Source: Clostridium sulfidigenes
GTDB taxonomy: Bacteria; Bacillota; Clostridia; Clostridiales; Clostridiaceae
Assembly: GCF_000732635.1 (NCBI RefSeq)
Contig: NZ_JPMD01000008.1
Span: forward strand, 1-64,000
Direction of reading: 5' to 3'
DNA: 64,000 nt
The notes beneath the pieces were generated by a model. That model searched no databases. It was not told the DNA's origin and saw only the letters and a program-made list of their open reading frames with translations. A program made the translations under genes and the position numbers. How positions within the stretch are numbered: position 1 is the first letter of the stretch; every line of letters starts with the position of its first letter. Shown here piece by piece: positions 33,770-41,545 of the stretch.

Positions 33770-33907
33770 TATATAATAACTAAGAAAATACAAAATAATA
33801 GTCATGCATATTCAATGTGAATTATATAGCTTAAATGTACAAGCTTACTTACAACATAAGTATAATAATGTAAAATATACTTAATATATTTATAGGAGGA
33901 CAATTGT

Positions 33908-33940
33908 ATGAAAAAACTAATTCTAAACCTTGTAAGGTAA
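33908..33940 (+). CDS. Ten-residue leader peptide (MKKLILNLVR)
   Basis: AGGAGG at 33894-33899 is ideally spaced from an ATG that opens only ten codons before TAA. A TATAAT (33861-33866) lies upstream and a strong terminator 12 bp after the stop. This is the layout of a ribosome-mediated attenuator. What it once controlled seems lost: only a short relic follows. Translation is likely from the ribosome site; the regulatory role is inference. Confidence 0.5.
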   Translation: MKKLILNLVR

Positions 33941-33951
33941 TATAATTTAAT

Positions 33952-33994
33952 AAGGTTGTAAATGAAATCTAATTTCATTACAACCTTTTTATTT
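33952..33994 (+). terminator. Terminator after the 33.9-kb leader peptide
   Basis: 33952-33968 pairs with 33972-33987 (AAGGTTGTAAATGAAAT against ATTTCATTACAACCTT), one bulged base, then five T. Confidence 0.85.
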
Positions 33995-34010
33995 TTTGTA
34001 AGGGGTGAGT

Positions 34011-34127
34011 TTATGCCAATAAATTTTTAAATTGGAACACTAGATTGCTTCTGAAGAGTTTGATTTCTATAATGGAGAACTATATTATTTACTTACAAAA
34101 GAAGAATATTTAGGAGTGGCAAAATAA
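34011..34127 (+). pseudogene. Probable remnant of a small gene
   Basis: After AGGGGTGAG an ATG (34014) opens only MPINF before TAA. From 34044 another frame reads IASEEFDFYNGELYYLLTKE and runs on to a TAA at 34125-34127. It looks coding in composition but has no start. I read the stretch as a decayed gene formerly downstream of the leader peptide and terminator; the family is not recognisable. Confidence 0.35.
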
Positions 34128-34244
34128 TAAGAAAGGAATGAACAGCTTTACTCATAGACTAAACTGTTATATATTAAAATAGTTATTAATTACTTATGAA
34201 AAGAGAATTAAAATTATTTTACATATGAAAAGAAGAGGATAAAC

Positions 34245-35021
34245 ATGAGATTAGATAAATTTTTAGCTGTATCATTCATCGAGACACGCAAAAAGAGTAG
34301 GGATTATATTAAGGAAGGTAAGGTTAAAGTAAATGGGGAAGTGATAACAGAACCTGCAATAGAAATTAAGGAGAATACTGATATTATTGAGTATCTTGAT
34401 AAAGTAGTTGCTTATAGAGAAAAGGTGTATTATATGTTTCATAAACCTGCAGGGTGTATTACTGCAAGAAAGGATGCTGATAATATAACAGTCTTTGATT
34501 TTTTTCATGAGGATAATATAAATGGAATATTTCATGTTGGCAGATTAGATAAAGATACAGAAGGATTATTGCTTTTTACTAACGATGGTGATTTTGATCA
34601 TCAATTAATGTGCCCAGAAAGGCATGTTGAAAAGAAATATTTCTTTTGGGCATTGGGTTCATTAGATGAGGAAGATAGGAAGAGATTAGAGAATGGAATT
34701 TCCATTGGAGAAGGTGAAGCATTAACAAAGCCTGCCAAAATCGAAGTGATAAAATATGGGAAATATGAAGAGTTAGAAAAGGAAACTGATATTGGAAAGT
34801 TCTATAATATAGAATCAAAACATTATAATCAACCTATTGTCTGTGGATATCTTACAATTTCTGAGGGACGTAAACATCAAGTTAAGCGTATGTTAAAGTC
34901 AGTTGGTTGTTATGTGGTATATTTAAAGCGGATTTCTATTGGGGAGTTAACCTTAGATGAAACCCTTGAAAAAGGCCACTATCGAATGCTAACAGAAGAG
35001 GAAGTTCAAAAGTTAATATAA
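34245..35021 (+). CDS. RsuA/RluB-family rRNA pseudouridine synthase
   Basis: 258-residue RNA-modifying enzyme. N-terminal S4 RNA-binding domain (MRLDKFLAVSFIETRKKSRD, residues 1-60), then the catalytic domain with the active-site Asp in HVGRLDKDTEGLLLFTNDGD, the MFHKPAGCITARKD beginning strand and SEGRKHQVKRMLKSVG near the end. Members convert one uridine of 16S or 23S rRNA; the length and single S4 domain fit RsuA (16S U516), but I cannot exclude RluB/E/F. Start follows AAGAGGA. A possible frame-internal insertion around ETDIGKFYNIESKHYNQP is unlike short RsuA proteins. Confidence 0.88.
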   Translation: MRLDKFLAVSFIETRKKSRDYIKEGKVKVNGEVITEPAIEIKENTDIIEYLDKVVAYREKVYYMFHKPAGCITARKDADNITVFDFFHEDNINGIFHVGRLDKDTEGLLLFTNDGDFDHQLMCPERHVEKKYFFWALGSLDEEDRKRLENGISIGEGEALTKPAKIEVIKYGKYEELEKETDIGKFYNIESKHYNQPIVCGYLTISEGRKHQVKRMLKSVGCYVVYLKRISIGELTLDETLEKGHYRMLTEEEVQKLI

Positions 35022-35092
35022 AAATTATAATTTTTGGAGATAGATATAAATTCATTATACTTTATGGAATAACAGGGATATATAAATAATTG

Positions 35093-35121
35093 TTGATTTA
35101 TTATACTTTATTGTATATAAT
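35093..35121 (+). promoter_or_regulatory. Promoter of the leader before the serine hydrolase gene
   Basis: TTGATT (35093-35098), 17 bp, TATAAT (35116-35121). Confidence 0.65.
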
Positions 35122-35152
35122 TGTATTAGTAAAATTAAGGAGGTACAATGTG

Positions 35153-35173
35153 ATGGTAATAACTGCTTGCTAA
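35153..35173 (+). CDS. Six-residue leader peptide (MVITAC)
   Basis: A perfect AAGGAGG (35137-35143) is spaced 9 bp from this ATG, which reads six codons and stops. It is behind a good promoter and 210 bp before a terminator, itself 100 bp before a beta-lactamase-fold gene. An overlapping ATG-TGA at 35148 is an alternative. Tentative leader. Confidence 0.35.
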   Translation: MVITAC

Positions 35174-35515
35174 TTAATTTTCTAAATTGAAAATTATATG
35201 AAAGGAAGATTTTAAGTGCCTATTCAATTAGGTTTTTTAGTATGCTTCTTTTGAAACTTAGTAAGTAGAGGTAGTCATTTTGTAGAACCAGAATTAAGTC
35301 TTAATTTTACATAAGATATTTATAAGAACCTATACTCTTAGGGGTATTTTGTAATGTAAAATAATGTTTATTTTGGACTGTAAGAAGGGTATCAATTCTA
35401 CAGTCTTTTTTGTTTTATTAAAAAACTTAATAAGTAGAATTCTAGGTTTTTGGAGGAGCTTTGAGTTTGGTATAGGCATTAAACAATATAATAACACTTA
35501 AAAGGAGAGATCAGT
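35174..35515 (+). other. Long leader before the serine hydrolase gene
   Basis: About 340 bp without a real gene. It holds a TAATTTTC/GAAAATTA hairpin (35176-35200), a possible 12-codon frame starting GTG near 35217 (MPIQLGFLVCFF), and a terminator at 35387-35413. A GGAGAG ribosome site follows for the hydrolase. Looks like a structured leader. Confidence 0.4.
35384..35413 (+). terminator. Terminator in the serine hydrolase leader
   Basis: GACTGTA and TACAGTC form a 7-bp stem extended by GAA/TTC across one bulged A, followed by TTTTTTG. Confidence 0.65.
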
Positions 35516-36940
35516 ATGGATATTAAAGAAGGAATAATAAAAGATTTAGATAGAATAATAAATGAATATGTTAATGGGGAATTTGTTCCTGGATTATCAG
35601 TAGGTGTAGTATACAATAATGAAGTTATTTATACAAAAGGTTTTGGAGTAAAAAATGTAGATACAAAAGAACCTATTGATGAGAAATCCCTTTTTCACAT
35701 GGCATCAGTATCAAAGACTTTTGTTGCTACAGGAATAATGCAATTGGTTCAGCAAGGTAAAATTTACTTAGATAAATATTTAATAGAGTATTTACCTTAC
35801 TTTAAGCTTAAAGATGATAGATATAAAAAAATAACTATAAGGCAATTATTAACTCATATATCAGGTATGCCAGATGAAGATGATTATGAATGGGATAAAC
35901 CTCAATATGATGAAGAAGCTTTAGAAAGGTACGTTAGAAGCATTAGTGGAAGAGAACTTATGTGGGAGCCAGGAGAAAAATTTGCATATAGCAATATTGC
36001 TTATGAGATTTTGGGAAATGTTATTGAAAAAGTTTCAGGTATGTCTTTTGAGAAATATATGAAAGAAAATATTCTCAATGTTGTACAAATGAAAGAAAGC
36101 AATTTTTTAAAACCTTTAGTTTCAAAGGAGCTACTTACAAGTCCTCATATCTTAGATACAAAGAATGGCTATGGTGCTACGGTTAGTGAAGTTTTTCCCT
36201 ATAATCGTGCACATGGTCCAAGCTCTACGTTGTGTTCTAATGTAGTTGAAATGTGCAACTATGCTATTGCTAATATAAATGAAGGAAAATTTAAAGGAAA
36301 TAAAATATTAGAAACCCATAGCTATTTAGAACTTTGGAGAAAATATGCCTTAACAGGTTGGGGTGGTTATACTTTAGAAATTGGATTGGCATGGTTTTTG
36401 GGAGAATATAAAGGAAATAAAGTTAGATCTCACAGTGGTATGGATACAGGATTTAGAAGCAATTTAATAATATTGCCAGAGAGAGGTATTGCAGTTGTTG
36501 TTATGATTAATTCAGATTATATTGGAACTAAAGTTTTATGCGAGAGTATTTTAGATATACTCTTAGGGGAAGAAGTTGACTATATAAAAAGATCACTTGC
36601 TAGTCATATAGTAAGAACAATGTTTAACAATAATTCTGAAATAGCGCTACAGGAATATAATAAAATAAAGGAAAATTCCATTGAAAAGTATCTTGTGTAT
36701 GAGGATGAATTTAACGCTATTGCTTATAACTTGTTGGAGAGAAAAAGAATTAAAGAGGCAATAGATGTGCTCAATTTATCAATTAAAATATTTCCAGGAT
36801 CAGCTAACCTTTATGATAGTTTAGGAGAAATGTACTTATGTAAAGGTAATAAGAAGCAAGCTTTAGCTAGTTATAAGAAATCTTTTGAGTTGAATCCTAA
36901 CAATAAAGAAGCTAAGAAAATAATAGATGAATTAAGTTAA
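35516..36940 (+). CDS. Beta-lactamase-fold serine hydrolase (class C/PF00144) with C-terminal TPR
   Basis: 474 residues. Serine-hydrolase domain about 1-380: active-site S64-V-S-K67, Y158-S-N160 and H306-S-G308, the SxxK/YxN/HxG triad of class C beta-lactamase-related esterases and peptidases. The C-terminal 70 residues form tetratricopeptide-like repeats (AIDVLNLSIKIFPGSANLYD, ALASYKKSFELNPNNKEA). No signal peptide is visible, so a true beta-lactamase role outside the cell is unlikely; an intracellular esterase or D-amino-peptidase is more plausible. It sits behind a long leader with a terminator, which hints at conditional expression. Confidence 0.85.
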   Translation: MDIKEGIIKDLDRIINEYVNGEFVPGLSVGVVYNNEVIYTKGFGVKNVDTKEPIDEKSLFHMASVSKTFVATGIMQLVQQGKIYLDKYLIEYLPYFKLKDDRYKKITIRQLLTHISGMPDEDDYEWDKPQYDEEALERYVRSISGRELMWEPGEKFAYSNIAYEILGNVIEKVSGMSFEKYMKENILNVVQMKESNFLKPLVSKELLTSPHILDTKNGYGATVSEVFPYNRAHGPSSTLCSNVVEMCNYAIANINEGKFKGNKILETHSYLELWRKYALTGWGGYTLEIGLAWFLGEYKGNKVRSHSGMDTGFRSNLIILPERGIAVVVMINSDYIGTKVLCESILDILLGEEVDYIKRSLASHIVRTMFNNNSEIALQEYNKIKENSIEKYLVYEDEFNAIAYNLLERKRIKEAIDVLNLSIKIFPGSANLYDSLGEMYLCKGNKKQALASYKKSFELNPNNKEAKKIIDELS

Positions 36941-36953
36941 ATAGATAAAAAGG

Positions 36954-36999
36954 GAGAGTAGATAAGTTTGTGTAAACACAAATTTATCTACTCTCATTT
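36954..36999 (+). terminator. Terminator after the serine hydrolase
   Basis: A 19-bp stem (36954-36972 with 36977-36995), one G-U pair, loop TAAA, then ATTTTG. Confidence 0.85.
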
Positions 37000-37079
37000 T
37001 GTTTGATGAGAGGGTATGTATGTCCAAAAATTTAGGTATATTCTCTGATTTTGTAAATCTTATTTAGAAGTTTTGATTA

Positions 37080-37448
37080 TTAACTCCTTTTATATATTTT
37101 TTTTATAGCATTTAATCCTTCTAATATTTCTATTTTTGAGAAATTACAACTGATGAGTTTATCTTCAGTCCATTTACTAATTTCTTCATAAAAAAATAGT
37201 GCTAGTTCTAAGTTTTTAGGAGATTTATGAGAATCGATAGCTTCAAACAGCATATTTTCAGCTTTATTGATTTCCCCTTCAATTATATATTTTCTAATCA
37301 TTATTTCCAGTAGCTGGTCTTCTGCAATAGTAATATCATCACTGTTTTCATCAATACTATTTTCTATAGCATTTTTTCCTTTAAATATAGAAGCTACTGC
37401 TTGTAAGGCTGTTTTTATCATTTTCATTATATAGTCATTTTCATACAT
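37080..37448 (-). CDS. Helical protein of unknown function, DUF6483-like
   Basis: 122 residues, cytoplasmic, almost wholly helical. The start MYENDYIMKMIKTALQAVAS matches what I remember of DUF6483 proteins; the rest (LLEIMIRKYIIEGEINKAEN and FFYEEISKWTEDKL) looks like a short TPR-type helix pair. The ATG follows AAGGAG on the minus strand. It is monocistronic, with its start facing the promoter of the leader-GNAT unit. Function unknown. Confidence 0.65.
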   Translation of the reverse strand: MYENDYIMKMIKTALQAVASIFKGKNAIENSIDENSDDITIAEDQLLEIMIRKYIIEGEINKAENMLFEAIDSHKSPKNLELALFFYEEISKWTEDKLISCNFSKIEILEGLNAIKKIYKRS

Positions 37449-37630
37449 TTATAAAGCCACTCCTTATTTTAAATTAGTATTGTTAAAGGAATTTTATATT
37501 CTTAAATTTTATACAGTAACTCTAATAATTTATATTAACAGATGTTACTTTATTTTTGTATATATTTATTATATCACAAGCAAAATGTAAGTATTTATGT
37601 TTGATTGGATCTTTAGTTGTCATTTTGCAA

Positions 37631-37659
37631 TTGACAAAATATTCATAAAAAAGTATAAT
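37631..37659 (+). promoter_or_regulatory. Perfect-consensus promoter of the 37.7-kb attenuator unit
   Basis: TTGACA (37631-37636), 17 bp, TATAAT (37654-37659): every position matches. Such a strong promoter is expected where control lies after initiation. Confidence 0.85.
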
Positions 37660-37713
37660 TATCAAGGTGAACAGTTATTTACTAATAATATTTTATGAAA
37701 GGAGATGTTTTTA

Positions 37714-37746
37714 ATGAATACAAGTAAAAAGGTGATTTTAGTATAA
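37714..37746 (+). CDS. Ten-residue leader peptide (MNTSKKVILV)
   Basis: AAAGGAG (37698-37704) is 9 bp before an ATG that reads ten codons to TAA. It is the first translatable frame on a transcript starting near 37666. The bases right after its stop (37749-37760, CTTAAAATGGGC) can pair with GCCCATTTTTAAG at 37931-37943, and a terminator lies at 37852. This arrangement parallels antibiotic-responsive leader peptides of resistance genes. Peptide production and role are inferred. Confidence 0.6.
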   Translation: MNTSKKVILV

Positions 37747-37748
37747 AA

Positions 37749-37943
37749 CTTAAAATGGGCTTAAATGTAACCTTAGACATAGTCTATTATTTGTGTTGCA
37801 TTTTTGCGAGAGTAGTTAACCTTTCATAATACTGACTATAAAGGATAAGTAACGCGACAGGAAGGTCGTGTTTTTTGTAGCCGTAGATAGTAGCCAAGTA
37901 CAAAGGGTTGATTGTCTACGGTATCTTTATGCCCATTTTTAAG
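37749..37943 (+). ncRNA. Structured attenuator leader RNA
   Basis: Outer closing helix 37749-37760 with 37931-37943 (one bulge). Inside are hairpins GTTA..CCTTT/AAAGG..TAAC (about 37815-37852), the terminator ACGCGAC/GTCGTGT (37852-37871) and CCGTAGA/TCTACGG (37880-37920). Ribosome stalling on the leader peptide could change which helix forms. I could not fold it computationally. Confidence 0.5.
37852..37876 (+). terminator. Intrinsic terminator inside the attenuator leader
   Basis: ACGCGAC (37852-37858) / GTCGTGT (37865-37871), one G-U pair, AGGAAG loop, six T. Confidence 0.78.
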
Positions 37944-37967
37944 AAAAAAATAATGTGGAGGTTATAA

Positions 37968-38195
37968 ATGATTAGAAAATATACAAATGCGGAACTTAAA
38001 AGAGCATTAGACATGGTAGAGGAAGGGTACTCTTTCTCAGAGGCCGCAATGGCAAATAATCTTAATAAAAGTATCGTAGCAAGAGAGATGAGAAAGAGAA
38101 AAAATGAAAAAGCTGGACAGCATATAGATGATTACAGAAGGAAGTTTCAAAATGATATAAACAATACCAAAATAGAAAAGGAGATAAAAAAATGA
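37968..38195 (+). CDS. Small helix-turn-helix protein
   Basis: 75 residues. YTNAELKRALDMVEEGYSFS and EAAMANNLNKSIVAREMRKR form a homeodomain-like or Psq-like helix-turn-helix, followed by a charged helix (KAGQHIDDYRRKF). It could be a small DNA-binding regulator; no larger domain is attached. The ATG follows TGGAGG. Its stop overlaps the start of the acetyltransferase by 4 bp (ATGA), so the two are co-translated. It lies downstream of the leader-peptide attenuator. Function is not known. Confidence 0.65.
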   Translation: MIRKYTNAELKRALDMVEEGYSFSEAAMANNLNKSIVAREMRKRKNEKAGQHIDDYRRKFQNDINNTKIEKEIKK

Positions 38196-39154
38196 TTAGA
38201 GAGATAGAAGTAACCAATATGGAAGACTCAGATATAAATGAGGCGAAAAAGATATGGGTTAGACAATTTGAACTATATTGTGATAATAGTGAATTCCCAT
38301 TACATTGGAAACAAGATACAGAATTATTAGAAAAATTTCTTGCTGAAAGAATTAAAAATCAAAGTGCAGTTGTAGCAAAGTTAGACAACATGGTAGTTGG
38401 ATTCTTGGCATATGATGAATTTCCTTTCAATGGAGAGAATACAGTGTTTTGTCCAGCAATAGGACATTCTGCTATTGAAGAATACAAAGAAAGTGTATAT
38501 TTAAAATTATATAAAAGTATATCACAGGAATGGATTAATAAAAATATTTTTAATCATATGTGGACAATATTTTTTAATGATATAAATTTAAAAAACATAT
38601 TGTTTGATTTAGGATATGGGTCATATTTGATAGATGCATTTAATGATTGTAATATTGAGTCTGGTGAAAAATCTATTTGTGATATTAGAAAAGCTACCAT
38701 GGAAAATGCTAATGTTTTATATGAGCTTGTAGAAGAATCCAATGAATATTATGCGTCTGCACCATTATTTCTTAAGAGAGACAGGTTTACTAAAGAAGAG
38801 ATTGAAGAAATAATATTAAAAAGAAATGTGTTTATTGCATGGCACGAAGATATTCCGGTGGGATTTATTAATTTAAGTATTGCTGATAACAATAACTTTA
38901 TAGATATGTCTATAAAAAATTGTGGTTTAATCGACGAAATTGGTGCTTATATAAAATTAGAATATAGAAATAAAAAAATAGGTATTGAGCTATTGAAAAT
39001 CGTCAATGATTATTGCAAGGATTTTAATGTACCATATATTCATGTTGATTTTGAAACAGCAAATCTATATGGTAATAAGTTTTGGAAAAAGCATTTTACA
39101 CCAATGCTATTATCTATGAGAAGACCAATTAATAAAGATATAAATGATAGATAA
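38192..39154 (+). CDS. Tandem GNAT acetyltransferase
   Basis: 320 residues, about twice a single GNAT fold. N-terminal half (about 1-150) has VVAKLDNMVVGFLAYDEFP, a degenerate domain without a clear acetyl-CoA loop. The C-terminal half (about 165-310) has VFIAWHEDIPVGFINLSI, the motif A-like EYRNKKIGIELLKIVND and the closing ANLYGNKFWKKHFTP. Tandem GNATs include aminoglycoside- and other antibiotic-modifying enzymes as well as mycothiol synthase; the substrate here cannot be told. Control by a leader-peptide attenuator behind a perfect promoter makes a translation-inhibitor resistance role attractive, but unproven. Confidence 0.82.
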   Translation: MIREIEVTNMEDSDINEAKKIWVRQFELYCDNSEFPLHWKQDTELLEKFLAERIKNQSAVVAKLDNMVVGFLAYDEFPFNGENTVFCPAIGHSAIEEYKESVYLKLYKSISQEWINKNIFNHMWTIFFNDINLKNILFDLGYGSYLIDAFNDCNIESGEKSICDIRKATMENANVLYELVEESNEYYASAPLFLKRDRFTKEEIEEIILKRNVFIAWHEDIPVGFINLSIADNNNFIDMSIKNCGLIDEIGAYIKLEYRNKKIGIELLKIVNDYCKDFNVPYIHVDFETANLYGNKFWKKHFTPMLLSMRRPINKDINDR

Positions 39155-39220
39155 ATTTGTGATGTACAGAATCTGAGGCATGCATTATATAAACTCTTAA
39201 CACCAAGAAAGAATTGTTTA

Positions 39221-39266
39221 AAAGTGATCTCTAACAGTTTATAAACTGCTACAGGTCACTTTTTTG
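39221..39266 (+). terminator. Terminator after the tandem GNAT gene
   Basis: AAAGTGATCT pairs with AGGTCACTTT (one G-U), enclosing the palindrome CAGTTTATAAACTG, then a T run. Confidence 0.82.
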
Positions 39267-39268
39267 AT

Positions 39269-39344
39269 TTATCCAATGACTACCAGCTCTAATGCTCCCA
39301 TCTTCTTCAAAGTGGGAGTAAAGAGCTGCTACGTCCCTGGATAA
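39269..39344. repeat. Nested 76-bp hairpin element
   Basis: Three stacked perfect stems: TTATCCA (39269-39275)/TGGATAA (39338-39344), CAGCTCT (39284-39290)/AGAGCTG (39322-39328), CTCCCA (39295-39300)/TGGGAG (39313-39318). GC content is well above the surroundings. It resembles an intergenic repeat I believe recurs in clostridial genomes. Its strand and role are unknown. Confidence 0.55.
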
Positions 39345-39355
39345 CGATTTCTAAA

Positions 39356-39387
39356 GCTTCAGAGGGAGTAAAAACTCCCTCTGAAGC
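39356..39387. terminator. Strong hairpin after alkD
   Basis: Perfect 14-bp stem GCTTCAGAGGGAGT (39356-39369) / ACTCCCTCTGAAGC (39374-39387), AAAA loop. On the minus strand it ends in CTTTAG and may terminate alkD, or belong to the adjacent repeat element. Confidence 0.65.
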
Positions 39388-39399
39388 AAAGAACTCTGT

Positions 39400-40089
39400 T
39401 TATTTTCGTTTCATATTTCTCATTAGGCTTTTAGTATCCTTATCTATTTGTAATGATTCGATAACTTTTTGTAAAGCTTTGTTATAAGTCATATCATCCA
39501 AAGTATTATTTTTAAGAAATTCCATTGTTTTCTCTGGGAATTTGATATAACAGATAGATATAGCCCAAGCTACTGACATTTTAACGTAATAACCCGGATG
39601 TTTAATGCCATCAAATAGTTTTAATATTTCATCAATATGATTATCATCTATATAATAGAAAAGAAGCATGACTACTCCAAAACGCATATGATATTCACCA
39701 GTATCTGAAAGATAGGGCATCAAGTATTCCCACATTTCCTTTGGATATTGTTTAGGAAGTTTTAGTCCACTACAAAAGCTATCGCATACTGACCAATTAT
39801 CAATTTTATTAACAAAGGTTGTGATGTATGGCAAAATATCAGAAAGCTCAGATTTTACATAACCAATGGTCATCCCTTGAAGCATAATTTCCTCGAAACT
39901 GTCATCAGATGCATTTTGTAAATAGCACTGCCAGTCACCTTTTGCAAGTTTTTTAGCAATTTTTCGAAGCTCAGGTAAACGAACACCTAGGATGTTGTGA
40001 ATACCAGGTAATAAGCCACTAGAAAATTTTTGATATTTAGGCTCTGCTAATATAGAAAGTTTTTCTTTTATTACATTATTTATTTCCAT
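39400..40089 (-). CDS. DNA alkylation repair protein, AlkD-like
   Basis: 229-residue all-helical HEAT-like protein of the AlkC/AlkD family, which removes bulky or positively charged alkylpurines without base flipping. The characteristic segments are SGLLPGIHNILGVRLPELRKI near the start (given here in part: LGVRLPELRKIAKKLAKGDW), DNWSVCDSFCSGLK with the conserved Trp-Asp region, MRFGVVMLLFYYID, and YYVKMSVAWAISICY. The ATG follows AAGGAG on the minus strand. Monocistronic and convergent with the GNAT unit. Confidence 0.88.
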   Translation of the reverse strand: MEINNVIKEKLSILAEPKYQKFSSGLLPGIHNILGVRLPELRKIAKKLAKGDWQCYLQNASDDSFEEIMLQGMTIGYVKSELSDILPYITTFVNKIDNWSVCDSFCSGLKLPKQYPKEMWEYLMPYLSDTGEYHMRFGVVMLLFYYIDDNHIDEILKLFDGIKHPGYYVKMSVAWAISICYIKFPEKTMEFLKNNTLDDMTYNKALQKVIESLQIDKDTKSLMRNMKRK

Positions 40090-40243
40090 TTTTATTCTCC
40101 TTAGTTTCCTAATTATATTTTATCATAGAGATTTCATAATTTAACTGGATTTGAATAATAATATTTAATTTACGGAATAAATTATAATGAATACTGATTT
40201 TATAAAGGGTTATTTTATTAATACTATGTTATAGGAGATAAAT

Positions 40244-41458
40244 ATGAATATTGGAAATAGTGTTTTTTTTAGAAAAAAGGAATTACATAACTTTTGTATT
40301 TATAGATTCATTTTTGGGATTAGTTATAGTCTCATGATTCCAACCATACCACTTTTCTTTGACTCTATAGGAATCACTACTCTAACCATTGGGACTGTAA
40401 TGTCTTTATATGGAATAAGTAAAACATTAACTCAAATGCCTTTTGGAATTGTATCTGATACAATAGGAGATAAATTAACGCTAATGCTAGCATTGATTTT
40501 AATGACTTTTGTTCCTTTTGCTTATACTTTAACTAATAATCATCTATTAGCTAGTTGTATATATGTAATACAAGGAGCAATACTTGGTATGGCTGCCCCT
40601 GCAACTTTTTCTATATTGTCAAGATCCTTAGATATAAGGAAAAGAGGAGAAAGTACAGGACTAGCCTCTGCAGTTTTTACACTTGGTGGTGGAATTGGTG
40701 CAGCTATCAGTGGATGTATTGTAGCAAAACTAGGAAATTATAATATGGTATTTTATATATCATCAATTGGGATACTAATTACATTTATATACGTTGGCTT
40801 ACAAATAGGTAAAATTAATTTAACACAGGGTAAAGTTAGATTTAATACAAATAAAAATAGCAGTAGAATCAAAGTAATAGGTGAAGAAATAAAAAGATAT
40901 AATCTTAAATATAAAATTATAGTATTAGGAACTATTGCATTTTTAGGTGATTTTATATATGGATGTATTGTAGCTCTTTTTCACTTTTATGGACAAGATA
41001 TTTTAGGTACATCAACTGTATATACTTCTGCAATAATATCAATTTATTTACTTGTTTTTGGATTAGGAGCACCTATTGCTGGGTGGGTAAGTGATAAAAT
41101 AGGAAATAGAAGACAGTTATTTCTTTCTTTCAACGTTATGAATATCACATTGCTAGGATTAACTTTTACAAGAGATATAATTATTTTTACTGAGATAATA
41201 ATTATGTATTTCTTAGGTGCTACGTTCCTAAATGCAGCATTACAAAGTTCGCTTTCAGAATTTGGTGATAACCTAAAGATAAAAGGTATTGTATTTGGCA
41301 TTGTTGGAGCATCTGAATCATTAGGATACTCCCTTGGTCCCATAGTTTCAGCATATATATATCAGTTAAATAAGTCATGGTTGTTTATGGGATTATTAGC
41401 AGTTTCAATTTTAGTTTCAGTTATTTATTTATTTCTATATAAAAAAGCTAACATATAG
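40244..41458 (+). CDS. MFS transporter (first of a tandem pair)
   Basis: 404-residue major facilitator protein with twelve helices. The loop 2-3 motif A appears as GIVSDTIGDKLTLM, and a second, GWVSDKIGNRRQL, in the C half; LGMAAPATFSILSRS and FTLGGGIGAAISG are shared with the following gene. The drug:H+ antiporter-like motif suggests a multidrug or metabolite exporter, but substrate is unknown. The ATG follows ATAGGAG. It shares most of its length with the next protein, so the two are a recent tandem duplication. Confidence 0.87.
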   Translation: MNIGNSVFFRKKELHNFCIYRFIFGISYSLMIPTIPLFFDSIGITTLTIGTVMSLYGISKTLTQMPFGIVSDTIGDKLTLMLALILMTFVPFAYTLTNNHLLASCIYVIQGAILGMAAPATFSILSRSLDIRKRGESTGLASAVFTLGGGIGAAISGCIVAKLGNYNMVFYISSIGILITFIYVGLQIGKINLTQGKVRFNTNKNSSRIKVIGEEIKRYNLKYKIIVLGTIAFLGDFIYGCIVALFHFYGQDILGTSTVYTSAIISIYLLVFGLGAPIAGWVSDKIGNRRQLFLSFNVMNITLLGLTFTRDIIIFTEIIIMYFLGATFLNAALQSSLSEFGDNLKIKGIVFGIVGASESLGYSLGPIVSAYIYQLNKSWLFMGLLAVSILVSVIYLFLYKKANI

Positions 41459-41510
41459 CCTTAAGCTAAGAGATAAAAATCATTTAAGGGGTATACTATA
41501 TTTATAATAG

Positions 41511-41537
41511 CCTATAATATTAGTAAAATATTATAGG
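41511..41537 (+). promoter_or_regulatory. Shine-Dalgarno-sequestering hairpin before the second MFS gene
   Basis: CCTATAATATT (41511-41521) pairs perfectly with AATATTATAGG (41527-41537) around AGTAA. The 3' arm contains most of the ATAGGAG ribosome site, 9 bp before the ATG. Confidence 0.55.
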
Positions 41538-41545
41538 AGTTATTT

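Noticed and set aside
35516-36940. True beta-lactamase giving penicillin resistance
   Set aside because: No signal peptide and a C-terminal TPR; the catalytic motifs are shared by many esterases and peptidases.
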